Translations under genes and position numbers: made by a program | Notes under the pieces: generated by a model | What the model was told of the DNA's origin: nothing | Seen by the model: the letters and a program-made list of their open reading frames with translations, nothing else | Databases searched by the model: none | Shown here: positions 49,501-55,500 of the stretch, piece after piece | How positions within the stretch are numbered: the stretch's first letter is position 1 | Layout: every line of letters starts with the position of its first letter | From: Nectonema munidae | Lineage: Eukaryota; Nematomorpha; Nectonematoida; Nectonematidae | Reading direction: 5' to 3' | Assembly: GCA_030549495.1 (NCBI GenBank) | Contig: JAUIRK010001052.1 | Span: 2,976,001-3,040,000 of the forward strand | DNA length: 64,000 nucleotides

Positions 49501-52500
49501 ATAGAAGGGCACAATTTTAAAACAAAAAACTTGCGCAACATTATTTATACTTTCTTGACCCTTTCATTGGAGAAATTTTCAAAAACTGATATCGCATAAG
49601 TTGCATGGGGGCACAATGCGGTACATAGGAGTGTGGGCACGGCCCCTCATGCCCCAGCCTAGCTACGTCACTGGAGAGAAGAAAGCTGAATGAGAACAAG
49701 AGAAGAGGGCTTGAATGAAATAAGATAGCTTGAGTATGATTGAGTTTTAGCAGAGAAAGCGGAAGAGAAAAACAGAGGAGAGAGAAAGAGAAATAGAATC
49801 ACTGTGATAGAAGATGAGAAAATCTAGTGGATCATCAACATGTGTTTGCTTAAAAATACTACAGAGGAGACACTGTGATAAACATTGCTTACTTATTGTG
49901 TCCATATTGAAACAATGGATTATATAATTATATAGCTCTCACATCGTTTGTAACAGCTTGGCATGATGTTTGATTGATTCGAAAGTCTGCATTCCTTCTA
50001 TGCGATCATCATACATGTTTTATAAACAAGCAGCAACTCTTATATAAAATTATTATGGGGGGGGGGGGGGTGGTGGGCGAAGGTCAATTTCGCCCCCCCC
50101 CCCCTCGCCCCCTGACGTGCGCCCCTGATATAATATGAAATTAACATCTATAATTTTGTTTAAAGAATTTGGTTAGTAAGTGAAACCCTTACGGCATGCA
50201 TGGACAACCTACGATCCACGAAGGCTTTTCATTCGGCCCTCATAGACCTTTTATTAAAACCACTTTCCCCCAAATAGATTTTGCAAGAAAAAAATGTCAC
50301 TATTTCGGAGTACTTTAAATGCGAGCGGTTGTTTACAAAAATGAAATACTCTAAATCAAAAACAAGATCAAGGCTGATAGATAATCACCTCGAAAAGAGC
50401 CTAAGAATTTCGCATTAAAATGAGGTGTTGATAGAATTTTTCTCATTTGTTATTATAAAATTAATACCCTTTCTTTGTTTTCATAACCTCCCAGTGCCCG
50501 CGCTACCTATATAATTTTGGGGCACGTGCCCCCCCCCCCCCTTGTATTAATCTTTGCCCCCCCCCCTAAAATTTTTGGTTTTGCCCCATGCACTTTTTAA
50601 AGGAAAAATAAATAAGCAAAAATTGTACACAATAATCTTATATAAATGCTGGTGTATGTGTATGTATAATAAGATTTCTATAGGTTTTTATACAGAAGTA
50701 CTTCATGCTTTTCAGCAAAGTAATATAGGAAATAAATTTTTTACAGAAGTACTTCATGCTTTTCAGCAAAGTAATATAGGAAATAAATTTTTTGCAAATG
50801 TGTTTCTTTGCCCCATTTCAGCCCCCCTTGAAATTTAGCTTTAGCGCGGGCACTGTAACCTCCTTATATAATGCAAACCATAATCAGATTGATAAATTTA
50901 AAAAAAATTAGTTTTTGTAAACAGCTCCTGGCCCGTACCACCCTTTGAAAACATAATTAGGCTCACATCTGAACAAAGTTTGCCCATGCCTTAAGGATTC
51001 AATTAAAGTGTTTACCATAAAAATGTGTTTACAAGAATAAATTGAGACTTTGAAAAGCTATCCTCTGATTAGAAGTGCTTTCAAGTTTTACCTTATTAAA
51101 ATTAACAAGCAAATTAAACATGAGGTTTTAGCTTTTGAAACGCTACATCATTCAAACAAATCCTTTTGTTTCTTTTTCATTTCCAGTTCTGGTGGAAATA
51201 CTTTCCATCCCAATATGTTGTTGAAAAGATGGCAATAGTCTTGATACTTTTTGATAAAGAGTTGCGAATCAACTAGTTTGCAGTACATATCGTTTATTAC
51301 CCTTCGAAGTTTACTAAATTTACCTAAACTTTGGAGACCACTGATTTACACAATAAAAATATTTTCTTATATTTTTACTAATTACATTCTAATAGTTGAT
51401 TGAAAAAACATAATGAAAAGGACTCTTAAGAGAATTTTTCTTTGGAAATTGTATTGAATTCATTTTTAGGAAGTGAGCAATTTATGGAAGAGACTGAGAG
51501 ATCACTACACGATGCGATTATGGTTGTTAAGCGTACTATTCAAAGCAGTAAACAGCATTCACAGAATAAGGAATTACTTGGTGGCTTTGTGATTGGTGGA
51601 GGCGCCATTGAAATGGAATTGTCGAAAGAGTTAAGACAATGGGCCTTAAAGTCAACTGGCAAAAACCAAATTTTGATTTCACTTTTCGCACAAGCATTGG
51701 AGGTTATTCCTAGACAACTTTGCCAAAATGCTGGTTTTGATGCTACAAATTTACTGAATAGACTTCGTCACGATCATTCTAAAGGTACTTAATATTTTTA
51801 AGTAATATATAAATTATAATGTTCTAATACCCGCAGTTAATGACAACACGTTAATATCCCTTTTTTATCTCTAGTTAATTTAAAGCAAGTTCAAGTTATT
51901 AGGCCAACAAAAGGAAACTTTTCAAATAATAATCCATATGTTGTCTATATTTTATAATATTTTTAGAAATTAACAAAGAGCGAATATTTAATAAAATGGT
52001 TTTTATAATTTGAAATCTCGAGGGCTCATAGATTAATTTTACTTTTAAAATTATTTGTATAATCAATTTTTAGAATACGCTCAAGCTTAGGAAATTTATA
52101 TATAAATGTTGAATCATGAAAATAGTGTGTATTAGAGTCGTGTGTGTCAATTTTTTCTACCTGCATCTACTCACATTTACAAAAGACTAAAATTAGGGTG
52201 GTACCTATGGGTCTTGCTAACTGTTTACCTGTCTACATATACCCGGAAAATTTTAAAACAATATTGTTGCTAACCTAAACAAAAAATCGAAGTTAATTTT
52301 AAACATAAATTGAAAATTTTTTGATGCCAAAAATTTATTTATTAGTATTAACTCTTTTCATCCGATTGTTTATTAACAGAATATCACAGAAAAAGATTTT
52401 AAATGTCTCATTCTTTAATTATTTTACTTTTAACTATTGAAAGAAAAGGGAAAATATGAGAGACTGATTTTTAACCATCAATGATATCATTGCAGGTTAG

Positions 52501-53935
52501 TAAATTACTTTTTTTTTTGTTGCATTTTTCTATTCCAATTTAAGGCGTTCCTTCTAGGGATGTACGAGTTATTCGGCTAAAATGTTACTACGCGAAATCC
52601 GGCCTTTCTTTAAATTTTACCGAATATTCAGATAATCCGGCTGGATAACTAATATTAAATTACTATTATTTTGAGCAATAACACAAGGATATAATTTTTT
52701 ATAAAACTATGTTTAACTTCATTACAAGTATAGAGAAATTAACCTTAACATTTATGAATAAAAGGTAACTAGAAAATTTTTATCTTTTTATTTTTCTAGA
52801 AATTATGAAACTTTCATGTCAAATATGTTTTATCCAGTACTTACCAATTTTAAATAAATATACTATAAACGTTAATTTAACTTAATAAAAAAATATGTTA
52901 AATTTTTTTTTCTAAATCAATTCGTTTTAAATTAACAGTTTAAAACTTTTTCACATGTGACAAAATATTTAAAATTTGAATAAATTTTAAAAATATTTCC
53001 AAATAAAATACAGTTAAAAAATTAAAAACCAAACTATGACAATTTTTATAAATGATATCAAAAATAAAAATTTATTTTTAAACACTCTAAATATTTTTCA
53101 ATTTGCAAGTTTTCTATTTTTTTTTGATAAAAGATTTTATAATTTGCTGTTAAATTTAAATAAATGCAACTAGATTATACTTTTTCTTAAAATCGTTAAA
53201 CTAAATAATTATGTGCATTGGTTAATTTAATATCCGGCTGGATATCCGGTAAATCTTATCGGATATCCAAATCCTGCTCTTTTCAAAAGCAGGATATCTA
53301 TCTGGCTGATTCAATAATGTCATACTTTTCTGCTAAGGATTCTGGAAAACAGCAGCGTGAAGTATCATTAAGCAAATTATACTATTCATGCTACATATAC
53401 ATCCATCCAATTCATAGAGCGGATCACGCTTTGGAGTAACCAACATCATTTATCTTCCTTGGAAAGTTATAGAATGATTTTTATATTTTATATCTCAATT
53501 TTTCATAACGTTGGGTTAGTTTTTTTAATTGGATACATCAACTTTTGTTCCCATTACTAAACACTTCCATTCAAAAAAACAGACAATTTTCAAAGTTTTG
53601 GTCCTTGGAGGGTTGAAGAACGAATACAGTATACTCATATTGAATTTTTGAGATATAAGAGATTTAAACACTTAAGTTTTTCCATCTCCATCATTCATTG
53701 TTAGTACATTTTTTCGCGGATATCTAGTTTCATCCTCTATTCTTTAAATAAAAAATTTACTTCAGGCTTAAAGTATCATGGTGTCGATATTGTGAATGAA
53801 GATTCAATTGATAATAATGTTGCTTGCGTTTGGGAGCCTGCAATATCTAAGTCCAATAGCATTTCGGCTGCTATTGAGGCGGTTTGTCTTATTTTATCAA
53901 TAGATGAAACGATGAAGATGCCATCGAGAGGCTAA
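19446..53935 (+). CDS. CCT7: T-complex protein 1 subunit eta (CCT7), 11 recognised coding exons
   Basis: CCT-eta is one of eight paralogous ATP-driven subunits of the cytosolic chaperonin TRiC/CCT, which folds actin, tubulin and other proteins. Exons: 19446-19529, 19587-19656, 30869-30975, 38182-38360, 40289-40460, 41709-41852, 41905-42003, 44293-44391, 46641-46809, 51470-51784, 53766-53935. All introns are GT-AG and phases agree throughout, giving 535 codons plus TAA. Group II chaperonin motifs are present: [23 protein letters not shown], the catalytic-loop [70 protein letters not shown] and [13 protein letters not shown]. The C-terminus ends [10 protein letters not shown] and lacks the Gly/Arg-rich tail seen in vertebrate CCT7. 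Introns total over 32 kb, mainly mobile elements. The first exon is unresolved. Exons are intact, so the gene looks functional. Confidence 0.95.
19587..19656 (+). CDS. CCT7: CCT7 exon 3
   Basis: Encodes [20 protein letters not shown] and EEK plus the first base of the next Gly codon. This is the nucleotide-binding [10 protein letters not shown] motif of the equatorial domain. The preceding intron is only 57 bp, the following one 11.2 kb. Donor GTAACA, phase 1. Confidence 0.95.
19657..21180. other. CCT7 intron, proximal part with tandem and TIR-like repeats
   Basis: No gene. At about 19696 the sequence CAGTGAAACGTGTCCATTGC resembles pogo/Tigger-type termini and is followed by an inverted GTCCG motif. 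A G-run lies at about 20021-20034. Two 70-bp direct repeats start at 20251 and 20321 (shared TTTCCTATTATTTTGTGTAT), and GTATATAGG-type motifs continue to about 20625. A short GT microsatellite is near 21087. Confidence 0.45.
20251..20390 (+). repeat. Two 70-bp tandem repeats
   Basis: Units begin at 20251 (CGCTTTGGGCTTTCC) and 20321 (CGCTTTTGGATTTCC). Each contains TTTTGTGTATGTGTG and ATCATGTATATAGG at the same offset. Shorter echoes of the ATATAGG motif follow for about 230 bases, so this looks like a small minisatellite in decay. Confidence 0.7.
21181..22790 (-). mobile_element. hAT transposon relic (ZBED5-like transposase)
   Basis: The left end at 21181 is CAGTGGTTCCCAACC, a classic hAT terminus. 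On the minus strand, degenerate coding resembles ZBED5/SCAND3-type hAT proteins: [16 protein letters not shown] (22430-22475), then [20 protein letters not shown] and [12 protein letters not shown] (22156-22290), then scattered matches such as CTDGAPSM near 21950 (catalytic-domain CxDGAxxM). Multiple stops and frameshifts disable it. The Cys/His residues of the BED-type finger are not all visible. The opposite terminus was not found; a GCGGCACCC motif near 22763 echoes the left subterminal region. It sits in the 11-kb CCT7 intron, antisense to the gene. Confidence 0.7.
23040..24486 (-). pseudogene. piggyBac-like transposase relic, near full length
   Basis: Minus-strand translation follows the piggyBac transposase in order: an acidic N-terminal part (24253-24486), [20 protein letters not shown] then SNRYA (about 24160-24250), [20 protein letters not shown] (about 23930-23990), [20 protein letters not shown] (about 23830-23890), [14 protein letters not shown] (about 23680-23720), [10 protein letters not shown], and [14 protein letters not shown] before GKKWYW near 23250-23320. 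The last is the family's GVDxxDxxxxxY...KKWW region. Several frameshifts and stops make it inactive. TTAA-flanked ends were not identified. Confidence 0.8.
24487..25818. other. CCT7 intron, AT-rich filler
   Basis: About 1.3 kb, largely above 75% A+T, with TTAGTTA-type monotony from 24900 to 25340. The opposite-strand frames around 25400-25769 mirror each other and are not convincing. No element ends are seen. Confidence 0.45.
25819..26646 (-). pseudogene. hAT transposase C-terminal fragment, open for 275 codons
   Basis: The C-terminal half of a hAT (ZBED1/Tramp-like) transposase. The last 80 residues are a textbook hAT dimerisation domain: [20 protein letters not shown], then [20 protein letters not shown] and [20 protein letters not shown]. 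Upstream are [13 protein letters not shown], also typical, and an acidic Glu/Asp/Asn stretch. The N-terminal BED finger and first catalytic residues are absent. The region beyond 26646 continues for a few codons with similar content and then decays. The long intact stretch suggests a younger insertion than the neighbouring relics. A CpG-rich terminus-like segment at 27090-27225 may be its 5' end. Confidence 0.8.
27090..27228 (-). mobile_element. hAT-type terminal region with GGATCCGCATCC repeats
   Basis: On the minus strand this reads TAGAGATGTATCGGATATCC followed by repeated GCATCCGCATCC and CCGGATCC units, a pattern I associate with termini of arthropod hAT elements. It lies on the 5' side of the hAT C-terminal fragment at 25819-26646 and may be the same element with an internal deletion. 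The opposite terminus is not evident. Confidence 0.4.
27229..30042. other. CCT7 intron, mostly unassigned
   Basis: No gene. A CACTGGCGGAGGCCTAGCCC motif at about 28193 resembles the right end of the element at 30043-30473 but stands alone. At 29740-29870 is a copy of the CCGACTC/AGTCGGA repeat also found near 8850-9110. A microsatellite-like tract (AATACAAATAC) spans about 29885-30000. Confidence 0.4.
30043..30473. mobile_element. Small non-autonomous DNA transposon (MITE)
   Basis: Left end CATGGGCGGATCTAGAAA and right end, read inverted, CACTGGCGGATTTAAAGG, about 11 of 14 matching. G-runs lie just inside both ends (30071-30080 and about 30425-30437). The flanks share GTATC on each side. No 8-bp duplication fits, so the superfamily is uncertain. 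No coding content. Confidence 0.5.
30869..30975 (+). CDS. CCT7: CCT7 exon 4
   Basis: With the Gly split across the junction it encodes [20 protein letters not shown], then [24 protein letters not shown] is the conserved equatorial nucleotide-contact motif. Acceptor TTTCTAG, donor GTATTT, ends in phase 0. The following intron holds the virus-bearing transposon. Confidence 0.95.
31705..32820 (-). pseudogene. Downstream part of the virus-derived insert, broken
   Basis: G+C-rich, coding-like DNA continuing on the minus strand past the first capsid-like frame. It is present once, not in the duplicated unit beyond 32679. It includes open stretches of about 140 and 170 codons with Gly/Pro/Arg-rich composition. 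No family is recognised. It carries a small number of breaks and abuts the left subterminal zone of the hAT-like element. Confidence 0.4.
32679..35220 (-). repeat. Tandem duplication, unit 1 (about 2.54 kb)
   Basis: Begins CTCGTAGAGGCCCCAGGCAG and ends GAGTTCAATTT, exactly as unit 2 does. It comprises one capsid-like frame plus about 170 bases of A+T-rich leader. The two units are head-to-tail and about 99% identical by eye. Because the A+T-rich leader is inside the unit, the duplication most likely happened in host DNA after integration. Confidence 0.9.
32914..35046 (-). CDS. Virus-derived capsid-like protein, copy 1 (710 codons)
   Basis: A long uninterrupted frame without introns. Visible features: an N-terminal near-repeat ([11 protein letters not shown] / [11 protein letters not shown], residues 11-35), a Cys-containing segment around residues 71-140 (CDTAQ, CDCVARV, CSC), and a strongly basic stretch [13 protein letters not shown] at about 245-257. 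Ala-rich mixed alpha/beta-like sequence follows, and a Gly-rich end. No enzyme motif is recognised. A large all-purpose structural protein such as a dsRNA-virus coat is the likeliest source, stated as inference. It could instead be an unknown cargo gene of the transposon. It is antisense to CCT7. Confidence 0.5.
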   Translation of the reverse strand: MSKITQFNTASGRALEEETSGTTTSGHALGEAISGNNYLRIAQAGVRVGWARRMRKPVTGTPVSVPLLGGCDTAQSITGMEDMRWMSSAAEPHLDDCDCVARVASSGLMVPSWARIAAGRYMDLVVPSLPGYIRCSCRAAILLDIENRLAQISPEGVDKGKSWTEVVWLHLPDRPSSVEWEVPARKRSFWDAFSCCPMPSILNRMVAYKPKHRTVGQLTGPFEISDVPQRPIVMPSTPPPLSGQSKRKRRRRGKRAGLGDEVTTFRLPTYQSATRIHFGDHSIEGEGAGTTCLKLIAFDIEQNVNRKLAGILIENQDIIRVPTDQLTLWVSSIVAVNDQWGASREQQMLGVFTKWINADSPDFNISTQYAIAEEAMSLSCIQAYMQDANNISARAVAGALSAEINVPYNKCLPFAANMLLSRERTDTSSLYAKAWGLAEMRRMIDEWAATHTGYPINWRAVGADDFFVRIWGDENNIANLLEADIQNRRIVVLARDFTARQVNCLRHISRAGKAMTEPDDQPRPRTNKTVWPSMPIAIYYSQDPGAVAISDFTAEEMRATLIQLAATRGEEAMAVRGYTKAAVIANQVWRGVRGRPTWYLPTIERAATLHWAAPRDHNPLWRWLKVAPPFEKVQYLAADFAPLASQDMAYHRDAMAALASIVSLGVGLALHTNNLGGQEINNIAGMRGGGGGQRTNRRGADIVYVYKSQI
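35221..37758 (-). repeat. Tandem duplication, unit 2 (about 2.54 kb)
   Basis: Second head-to-tail copy of unit 1, adjoining it without spacer. Its A+T-rich leader (37585-37758) passes directly into the right subterminal zone of the hAT-like element, so this is the copy in original context at that side. Confidence 0.9.
35365..37584 (-). CDS. Virus-derived capsid-like protein, copy 2 (739 codons)
   Basis: Nearly identical to copy 1 across about 690 residues, with a slightly longer, different C-terminal end. It shows the same N-terminal near-repeat, Cys-containing segment and basic stretch. Both copies keep a long open frame, which means either very recent origin or constraint. It is preceded by an A+T-rich leader of host-like composition. 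Confidence 0.5.
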   Translation of the reverse strand: MSKITQFNTASGRALEEETSGTTTSGHALGEAISGNNYLRIAQAGVRVGWARRIRKPVTGTPVSVPLLGGCDTAQPITGMEDMRWMSSAAEPHLDDCDCVARVASSGLMVPSWARIAAGRYMDLVVPSLPGYIRCSCRAAILLDIENRLAQISPEGVDKGKSWTEVVWLHLPDRPSSVEWEVPARKRSFWDAFSCCPMPSILNRMVAYKPKHRTVGQLTGPFEISDVPQRPIVMPSAPPPLSGQSKRKRRRRGKRAGLGDEVTTFRLPTYQSATRIHFGDHSIEGEGAGTTCLKLIAFDIEQNVNRKLAGILIENQDIIRVPTDQLTLWVSSIVAVNDQWGASREQQMLGVFTKWINADSPDFNISTQYAIAEEAMSLSCIQAYMQDANNISARAVAGALSAEINVPYNKCLPFAANMLLSRERTDTSSLYAKDWGLAEMRRMIDEWAATHTGYPINWRAVGADDFFVRIWGDENNIANLLEADIQNRRIVVLARDFTARQVNCLRHISRAGKAMTEPDDQPRPRTNKTVWPSMPIAIYYSQDPGAVAISDFTAEEMRATLIQLAATRGEEAMAVRGYTKAAVIANQVWRGVRGRPTWYLPTIERAATLHWAAPRDHNPLWRWLKVAPPFEKTQYLAADFAPLASQDMAYHRDAMAALASIVSLGVGLALHTNNLGGQEINNIAGMRGGAGRGLIGVGQTLFMSTKVKSKCPLIFRIACSEISNISELVISPTGFFQDA
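38182..38360 (+). CDS. CCT7: CCT7 exon 5
   Basis: Encodes [20 protein letters not shown], then [20 protein letters not shown] and the rest to [16 protein letters not shown] carries the Asp that acts in ATP hydrolysis. Acceptor TTAAATAG, donor GTAAAA, phase 2. It begins 240 bases after the right end of the virus-bearing transposon and is intact. Confidence 0.95.
38361..40288. other. CCT7 intron 5, unassigned
   Basis: About 1.9 kb, A+T-rich. No recognised element ends or coding pieces. A 72-codon frame at 38925-39143 has no support. Confidence 0.5.
40289..40460 (+). CDS. CCT7: CCT7 exon 6
   Basis: Encodes (A)[18 protein letters not shown] then [20 protein letters not shown], and [13 protein letters not shown] at the end, matching CCT-eta KCAMTALSSKLI...VVDAV...[13 protein letters not shown]. 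Acceptor AATGCAG, donor GTATTC, ends in phase 0. Confidence 0.95.
41025..41153. mobile_element. piggyBac-type MITE, 129 bp
   Basis: Ends CCCATTTAAGACCAAG and, inverted on the right, CCCATTTAGGACCAAT, flanked by TTAA at 41021-41024 and 41154-41157. It shares its left end and the CAGACGAT motif with the 81-bp element at 4872-4952. It lies in the intron between CCT7 exons 6 and 7. Confidence 0.75.
41709..41852 (+). CDS. CCT7: CCT7 exon 7
   Basis: Encodes [40 protein letters not shown] and KSEKENAE, the start of the apical domain and the very conserved [16 protein letters not shown]. Acceptor TTTTAAG, donor GTAATT, phase 0. Confidence 0.95.
41905..42003 (+). CDS. CCT7: CCT7 exon 8
   Basis: Encodes [20 protein letters not shown] then [13 protein letters not shown], matching CCT-eta [20 protein letters not shown]. 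The preceding intron is only 52 bp. Donor GTATTT, phase 0. Confidence 0.95.
42004..44292. other. CCT7 intron 8 with repeat fragments
   Basis: No gene. It contains the palindromic element at 42593-42716. Around 43090-43210 is a segment ending GTTGGGAAACCTTGA that resembles a hAT end of the CAGTGGTTCCCAACC type. Near 43375-43440 is a fragment of the GAGTCG-rich repeat. Confidence 0.4.
42593..42716 (+). repeat. Palindromic mini-repeat with hammerhead-like core
   Basis: About 30-bp inverted arms (AAAACGTTGAGTAAATC... and ...ATTACTCAACGTTTT) flank 60 bases that include CTGAAGA (42649), then a GGTCA/TGACC hairpin, then GAAA (42670). CUGANGA-stem II-GAAA is the core order of hammerhead ribozymes. 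An unpaired A sits before stem II, and I cannot see convincing stems I and III, so activity is doubtful. Short repeats with such cores are known in Penelope-like elements and retrozymes. Confidence 0.3.
44293..44391 (+). CDS. CCT7: CCT7 exon 9
   Basis: Encodes [20 protein letters not shown] then [13 protein letters not shown], matching CCT-eta [32 protein letters not shown]. Acceptor TTATTTTAG, donor GTAATT, phase 0. Confidence 0.95.
44392..45529. other. CCT7 intron 9, proximal part
   Basis: No gene. About 45225-45330 holds a GAGTCG/CCGACTCC-rich repeat. Otherwise A+T-rich and unassigned. Confidence 0.4.
45530..46400 (+). pseudogene. piggyBac-like transposase relic, N-terminal half
   Basis: An acidic N-terminal stretch ([17 protein letters not shown] near 45535-45590) is followed by a 75-codon open piece of unknown match at 45666-45893. 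Then come [10 protein letters not shown] (about 46130-46160) and a segment translating as [10 protein letters not shown] ... [10 protein letters not shown] (about 46220-46290), which fits the N-terminal part of the piggyBac DDE region (ELxxFxGI ... MSxxRFxxIxRFLR). Stops and shifts are frequent and the C-terminal half is missing. It lies in CCT7 intron 9, same strand. Confidence 0.6.
46641..46809 (+). CDS. CCT7: CCT7 exon 10
   Basis: Encodes [20 protein letters not shown], then [20 protein letters not shown] and [16 protein letters not shown], matching CCT-eta RTMMACGGSIQTSV...VFEETQIGGERYNFFTGCP. Acceptor ATTTTAAG, donor GTATTC, phase 1. Confidence 0.95.
46945..47036 (+). mobile_element. SINE fragment (shared core)
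   Basis: TTTCGATCCC (box B-like) followed by TCATAGTTCGATACAAGCGG and TTTTGCCTTTTCGATTAAAA, the same core as the SINE at 9325-9455. The tRNA-like head is mostly missing. Confidence 0.5.
48396..48540 (+). mobile_element. SINE nested in hAT element A
   Basis: tRNA-like head (GGCAGGTTGGTTGAGATGAT as box A region, GATTCGATTCC as box B) followed by the shared SINE core CATAGTTTGACATAAGCGG and CAGTGCCTGGTCAATGAAAA. The same insertion is present, inverted, at 57139-57275 in element B. Confidence 0.65.
49476..49673. mobile_element. hAT MITE nested in element A, 198 bp
   Basis: Ends CAGTGGTGTAGTCAAAA and, inverted, CAGTGACGTAGCTAGG, a well-known style of hAT terminus. Flanks GACAGAAG (49468-49475) and GAGAGAAG (49674-49681) agree at 7 of 8 bases. 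The same MITE sits at the corresponding place in element B (55955-56151), so it was present before the copies separated. Confidence 0.75.
50492..50855. mobile_element. hAT MITE, 364 bp, with perfect target duplication
   Basis: Ends CAGTGCCCGCGCTACC and, inverted from the right, CAGTGCCCGCGCTAAAGC: 14 identical bases. Flanking octamers are identical, TAACCTCC at 50484-50491 and 50856-50863. Long C-runs lie inside the left end. It contains a 51-bp tandem duplication (50692-50793). A 94-codon frame crossing it is not a gene. It lies in CCT7 intron 10, 360 bases after element A. Confidence 0.9.
50692..50793 (+). repeat. 51-bp perfect tandem duplication inside the MITE
   Basis: Two adjacent identical 51-bp units, each starting ACAGAAGTACTTCATGC and ending AAATAAATTTTTT, at 50692-50742 and 50743-50793. 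Identity implies a very recent event. Confidence 0.95.
51470..51784 (+). CDS. CCT7: CCT7 exon 11
   Basis: The largest CCT7 exon, 315 bases. It encodes (G)[19 protein letters not shown], then the C-terminal equatorial part with [20 protein letters not shown] (nucleotide-contact GGGAIEMEL) and [20 protein letters not shown]. The stretch [20 protein letters not shown] is longer than the vertebrate KNDSVVAGGG loop. Acceptor CATTTTTAG, donor GTACTT, phase 1. Confidence 0.95.
51785..53765. other. CCT7 intron 11 with hAT-like terminal fragments
   Basis: No gene. At 52555 CTAGGGATGTACGAGTTATT followed by CGGCTAAAATG, and around 53230-53310 repeated GGATATCCGG motifs, look like the two subterminal zones of a hAT-type MITE of about 750 bp. 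I could not define both ends or a target duplication. Confidence 0.4.
53766..53935 (+). CDS. CCT7: CCT7 exon 12 (last) with stop codon
   Basis: Encodes (G)[19 protein letters not shown], then [20 protein letters not shown] and [16 protein letters not shown] followed by TAA at 53933-53935. It matches CCT-eta [22 protein letters not shown]...IVSVDETIKNPRS. No Gly-rich tail follows. Acceptor TTACTTCAG. Confidence 0.95.
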
Positions 53936-53963
53936 ACATTTTTATTTCAATATATTTTTTCTT

Positions 53964-53969
53964 AATAAA
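53964..53969 (+). terminator. Polyadenylation signal of CCT7
   Basis: AATAAA 28 bases after the CCT7 stop, followed by a TG/T-rich stretch (TGTTTTTCC, then TTTGTTC). The short 3' UTR is plausible for a housekeeping gene. Confidence 0.7.
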
Positions 53970-54598
53970 GTGTTTTTCCAAAAAAAAATTTGTTCAATTT
54001 TTCAGCAAATCTCTTTTCTGTAGTAATACTTCTATTCAGAGACAAACAGGTAGCATTATGAAAAATGTTTTGCCATGTTCTGATGAGATCTTTTTTGTAA
54101 TTCTTTAAAAGATATTCTAAAAGAAAATTTATCAGGATAAAAATGTAAAGAGGATATTTTTGTAGAATATTGTGTTTTCTTTTTTCAATTAGAGTGTATG
54201 CACCTTCTTCTTAGTTCAGTCTACTTCACAATTAAGAAGCATATTTACCAAGACTTTAGTTATTACCACGTTTGTCTTATGGCTATCTAAAGCATAAGTT
54301 TCTATGGTCAACTTTAATTCACATTAATCGCTGTCAAGTTGTTTAACTCATTTTCTAAGAAGCATTCTATCCTAGTTTTAGAAGGAGTATCAAATTGTAA
54401 AAGTACGTTTAAAACCTTAAATTATTTTCCCATGTTTGTAAATACCCAAAAAAAAATTGTGATCGATGTATATTTTTGTTTAGTCCTTGTCTATTTTGTT
54501 TGATATCAACTTCACTTATACATTTTGTTCTATGAAAAATCAAAATTACGAATGCACTCGGCCTATTCAAAAATAATTCTGGGTAGGTATTTTAAATA

Positions 54599-55500
54599 CA
54601 GTAGAACTCCTCTAATGAGGTCACCATAGGGACCAAGTCTTTTGACCGTTATTTAGGATGACCTCATTAGAGGAGTAGTTATGTTATTTGAGAGTAAAAT
54701 GATAACTGTTATAATCAATCAAAAACATTTATATATTTTTTCGCTTTATATTATTTAAACTATTACATAGTAAAAAATTGAAAAATAAACTTAAAATGTC
54801 ACAGAAATAAAAAAAAGTAAAATCTATAAAGTTATTTTTATTTTGCAAGAAAACAGGTACTAATTTTACTTTTTATTAAAGTAGGTATCGATTAATGTTT
54901 GCTTTTTTGCTATCTGTCCTAAAACCATTACTTGCTCAATGTCTTTTTCCAGTTTCCGTGCAAGATCGATTTGTAACATTCCTCTTAAACTTTTTAAGAT
55001 CCATTGCAGAGGTTAAAGCTCTAGAAAGATTTTTTATAGAACATTTCTCACCAAGCCATTTATTATTAAAGCCTCCGGATCTGAAGAATTTTCACCGAGG
55101 ATGTCTTGTACTAAATCTGCTTCCCATGTACCAGTAAGTTCTTCAACGACCGGTAAATCATCATCAATTGAAATGAATTCCATGTCTGTCATGGTTTTCT
55201 ATTTCACAGCGCTGAGAGACTTCTTTGATAAGATCATCAAGTGGGATGCCCCGTTGAAGATTCAAAGATTGTGCTAGAACACCAAAACCACTCTTGCAAA
55301 AACAAGCCTCAAATGTAGAGGGCATGCATTGCGTTTTTGCTTTTGCATCAGCTTATCAAATTCAAGCAACCATTCACGGTAAAGTTCAGCAACCATCCAA
55401 GCTTTTTTATTGGACTTCCATAAAACAGGGAAAGCATCATGAGGAATCTTTTTAAAATAATGTGTTTTCAGAAATCTTCCTATAACGAGCTTACTAAGAT
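54599..55500 (-). mobile_element. pogo/Tigger-like DNA transposon relic
   Basis: The left end at 54599, CAGTAGAACTCCTCTAATGA, follows a TA dinucleotide and contains an internal hairpin (AACTCCTCTAATGAGGTCA / TGACCTCATTAGAGGAGT), as in Tigger-type termini. Minus-strand translation gives VLWKSNKKAWMVAELYREWL then LEFDKLMQKQKR (about 55350-55440), the DDE_1 region of pogo/CENP-B-like transposases, and further on ARKLEKDIEQVMV ... KQTLIDTYF near 54900-54980, a typical C-terminus. The catalytic middle is deleted and stops occur. The right terminus is missing. Confidence 0.7.

Larger units (their letters stand above)
47140..50127. mobile_element. Non-autonomous hAT element A, 2,988 bp, with perfect target duplication
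   Basis: The left end CAGGGGCGCACATCC and the inverted right end CAGGGGCGCACGTCAGG match at 11 leading bases. The flanking octamers are identical: ATATAATA at 47132-47139 and 50128-50135, as expected for hAT. Near both ends lie G/C runs able to form hairpins (GGGGGGGGGCGAAAT at 47163; a G-run to C-run hairpin at 50056-50105). There is no transposase or long frame. It contains a SINE (48396-48540), a nested MITE (49476-49673) and TGCCCCCAATTAAAAAGTAG inverted-repeat blocks. An inverted relative lies at 55551-58346. It is inserted in CCT7 intron 10. Confidence 0.85.

Noticed and set aside
50554-50838. 94-codon frame with a repeated 17-residue segment
   Set aside because: It lies wholly in a hAT MITE, and the repeat is the 51-bp DNA duplication read in frame.
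54895-55137. 80-codon + strand frame as a gene
   Set aside because: The minus strand of the same stretch codes for a Tigger-like transposase C-terminus; the + frame is its shadow.
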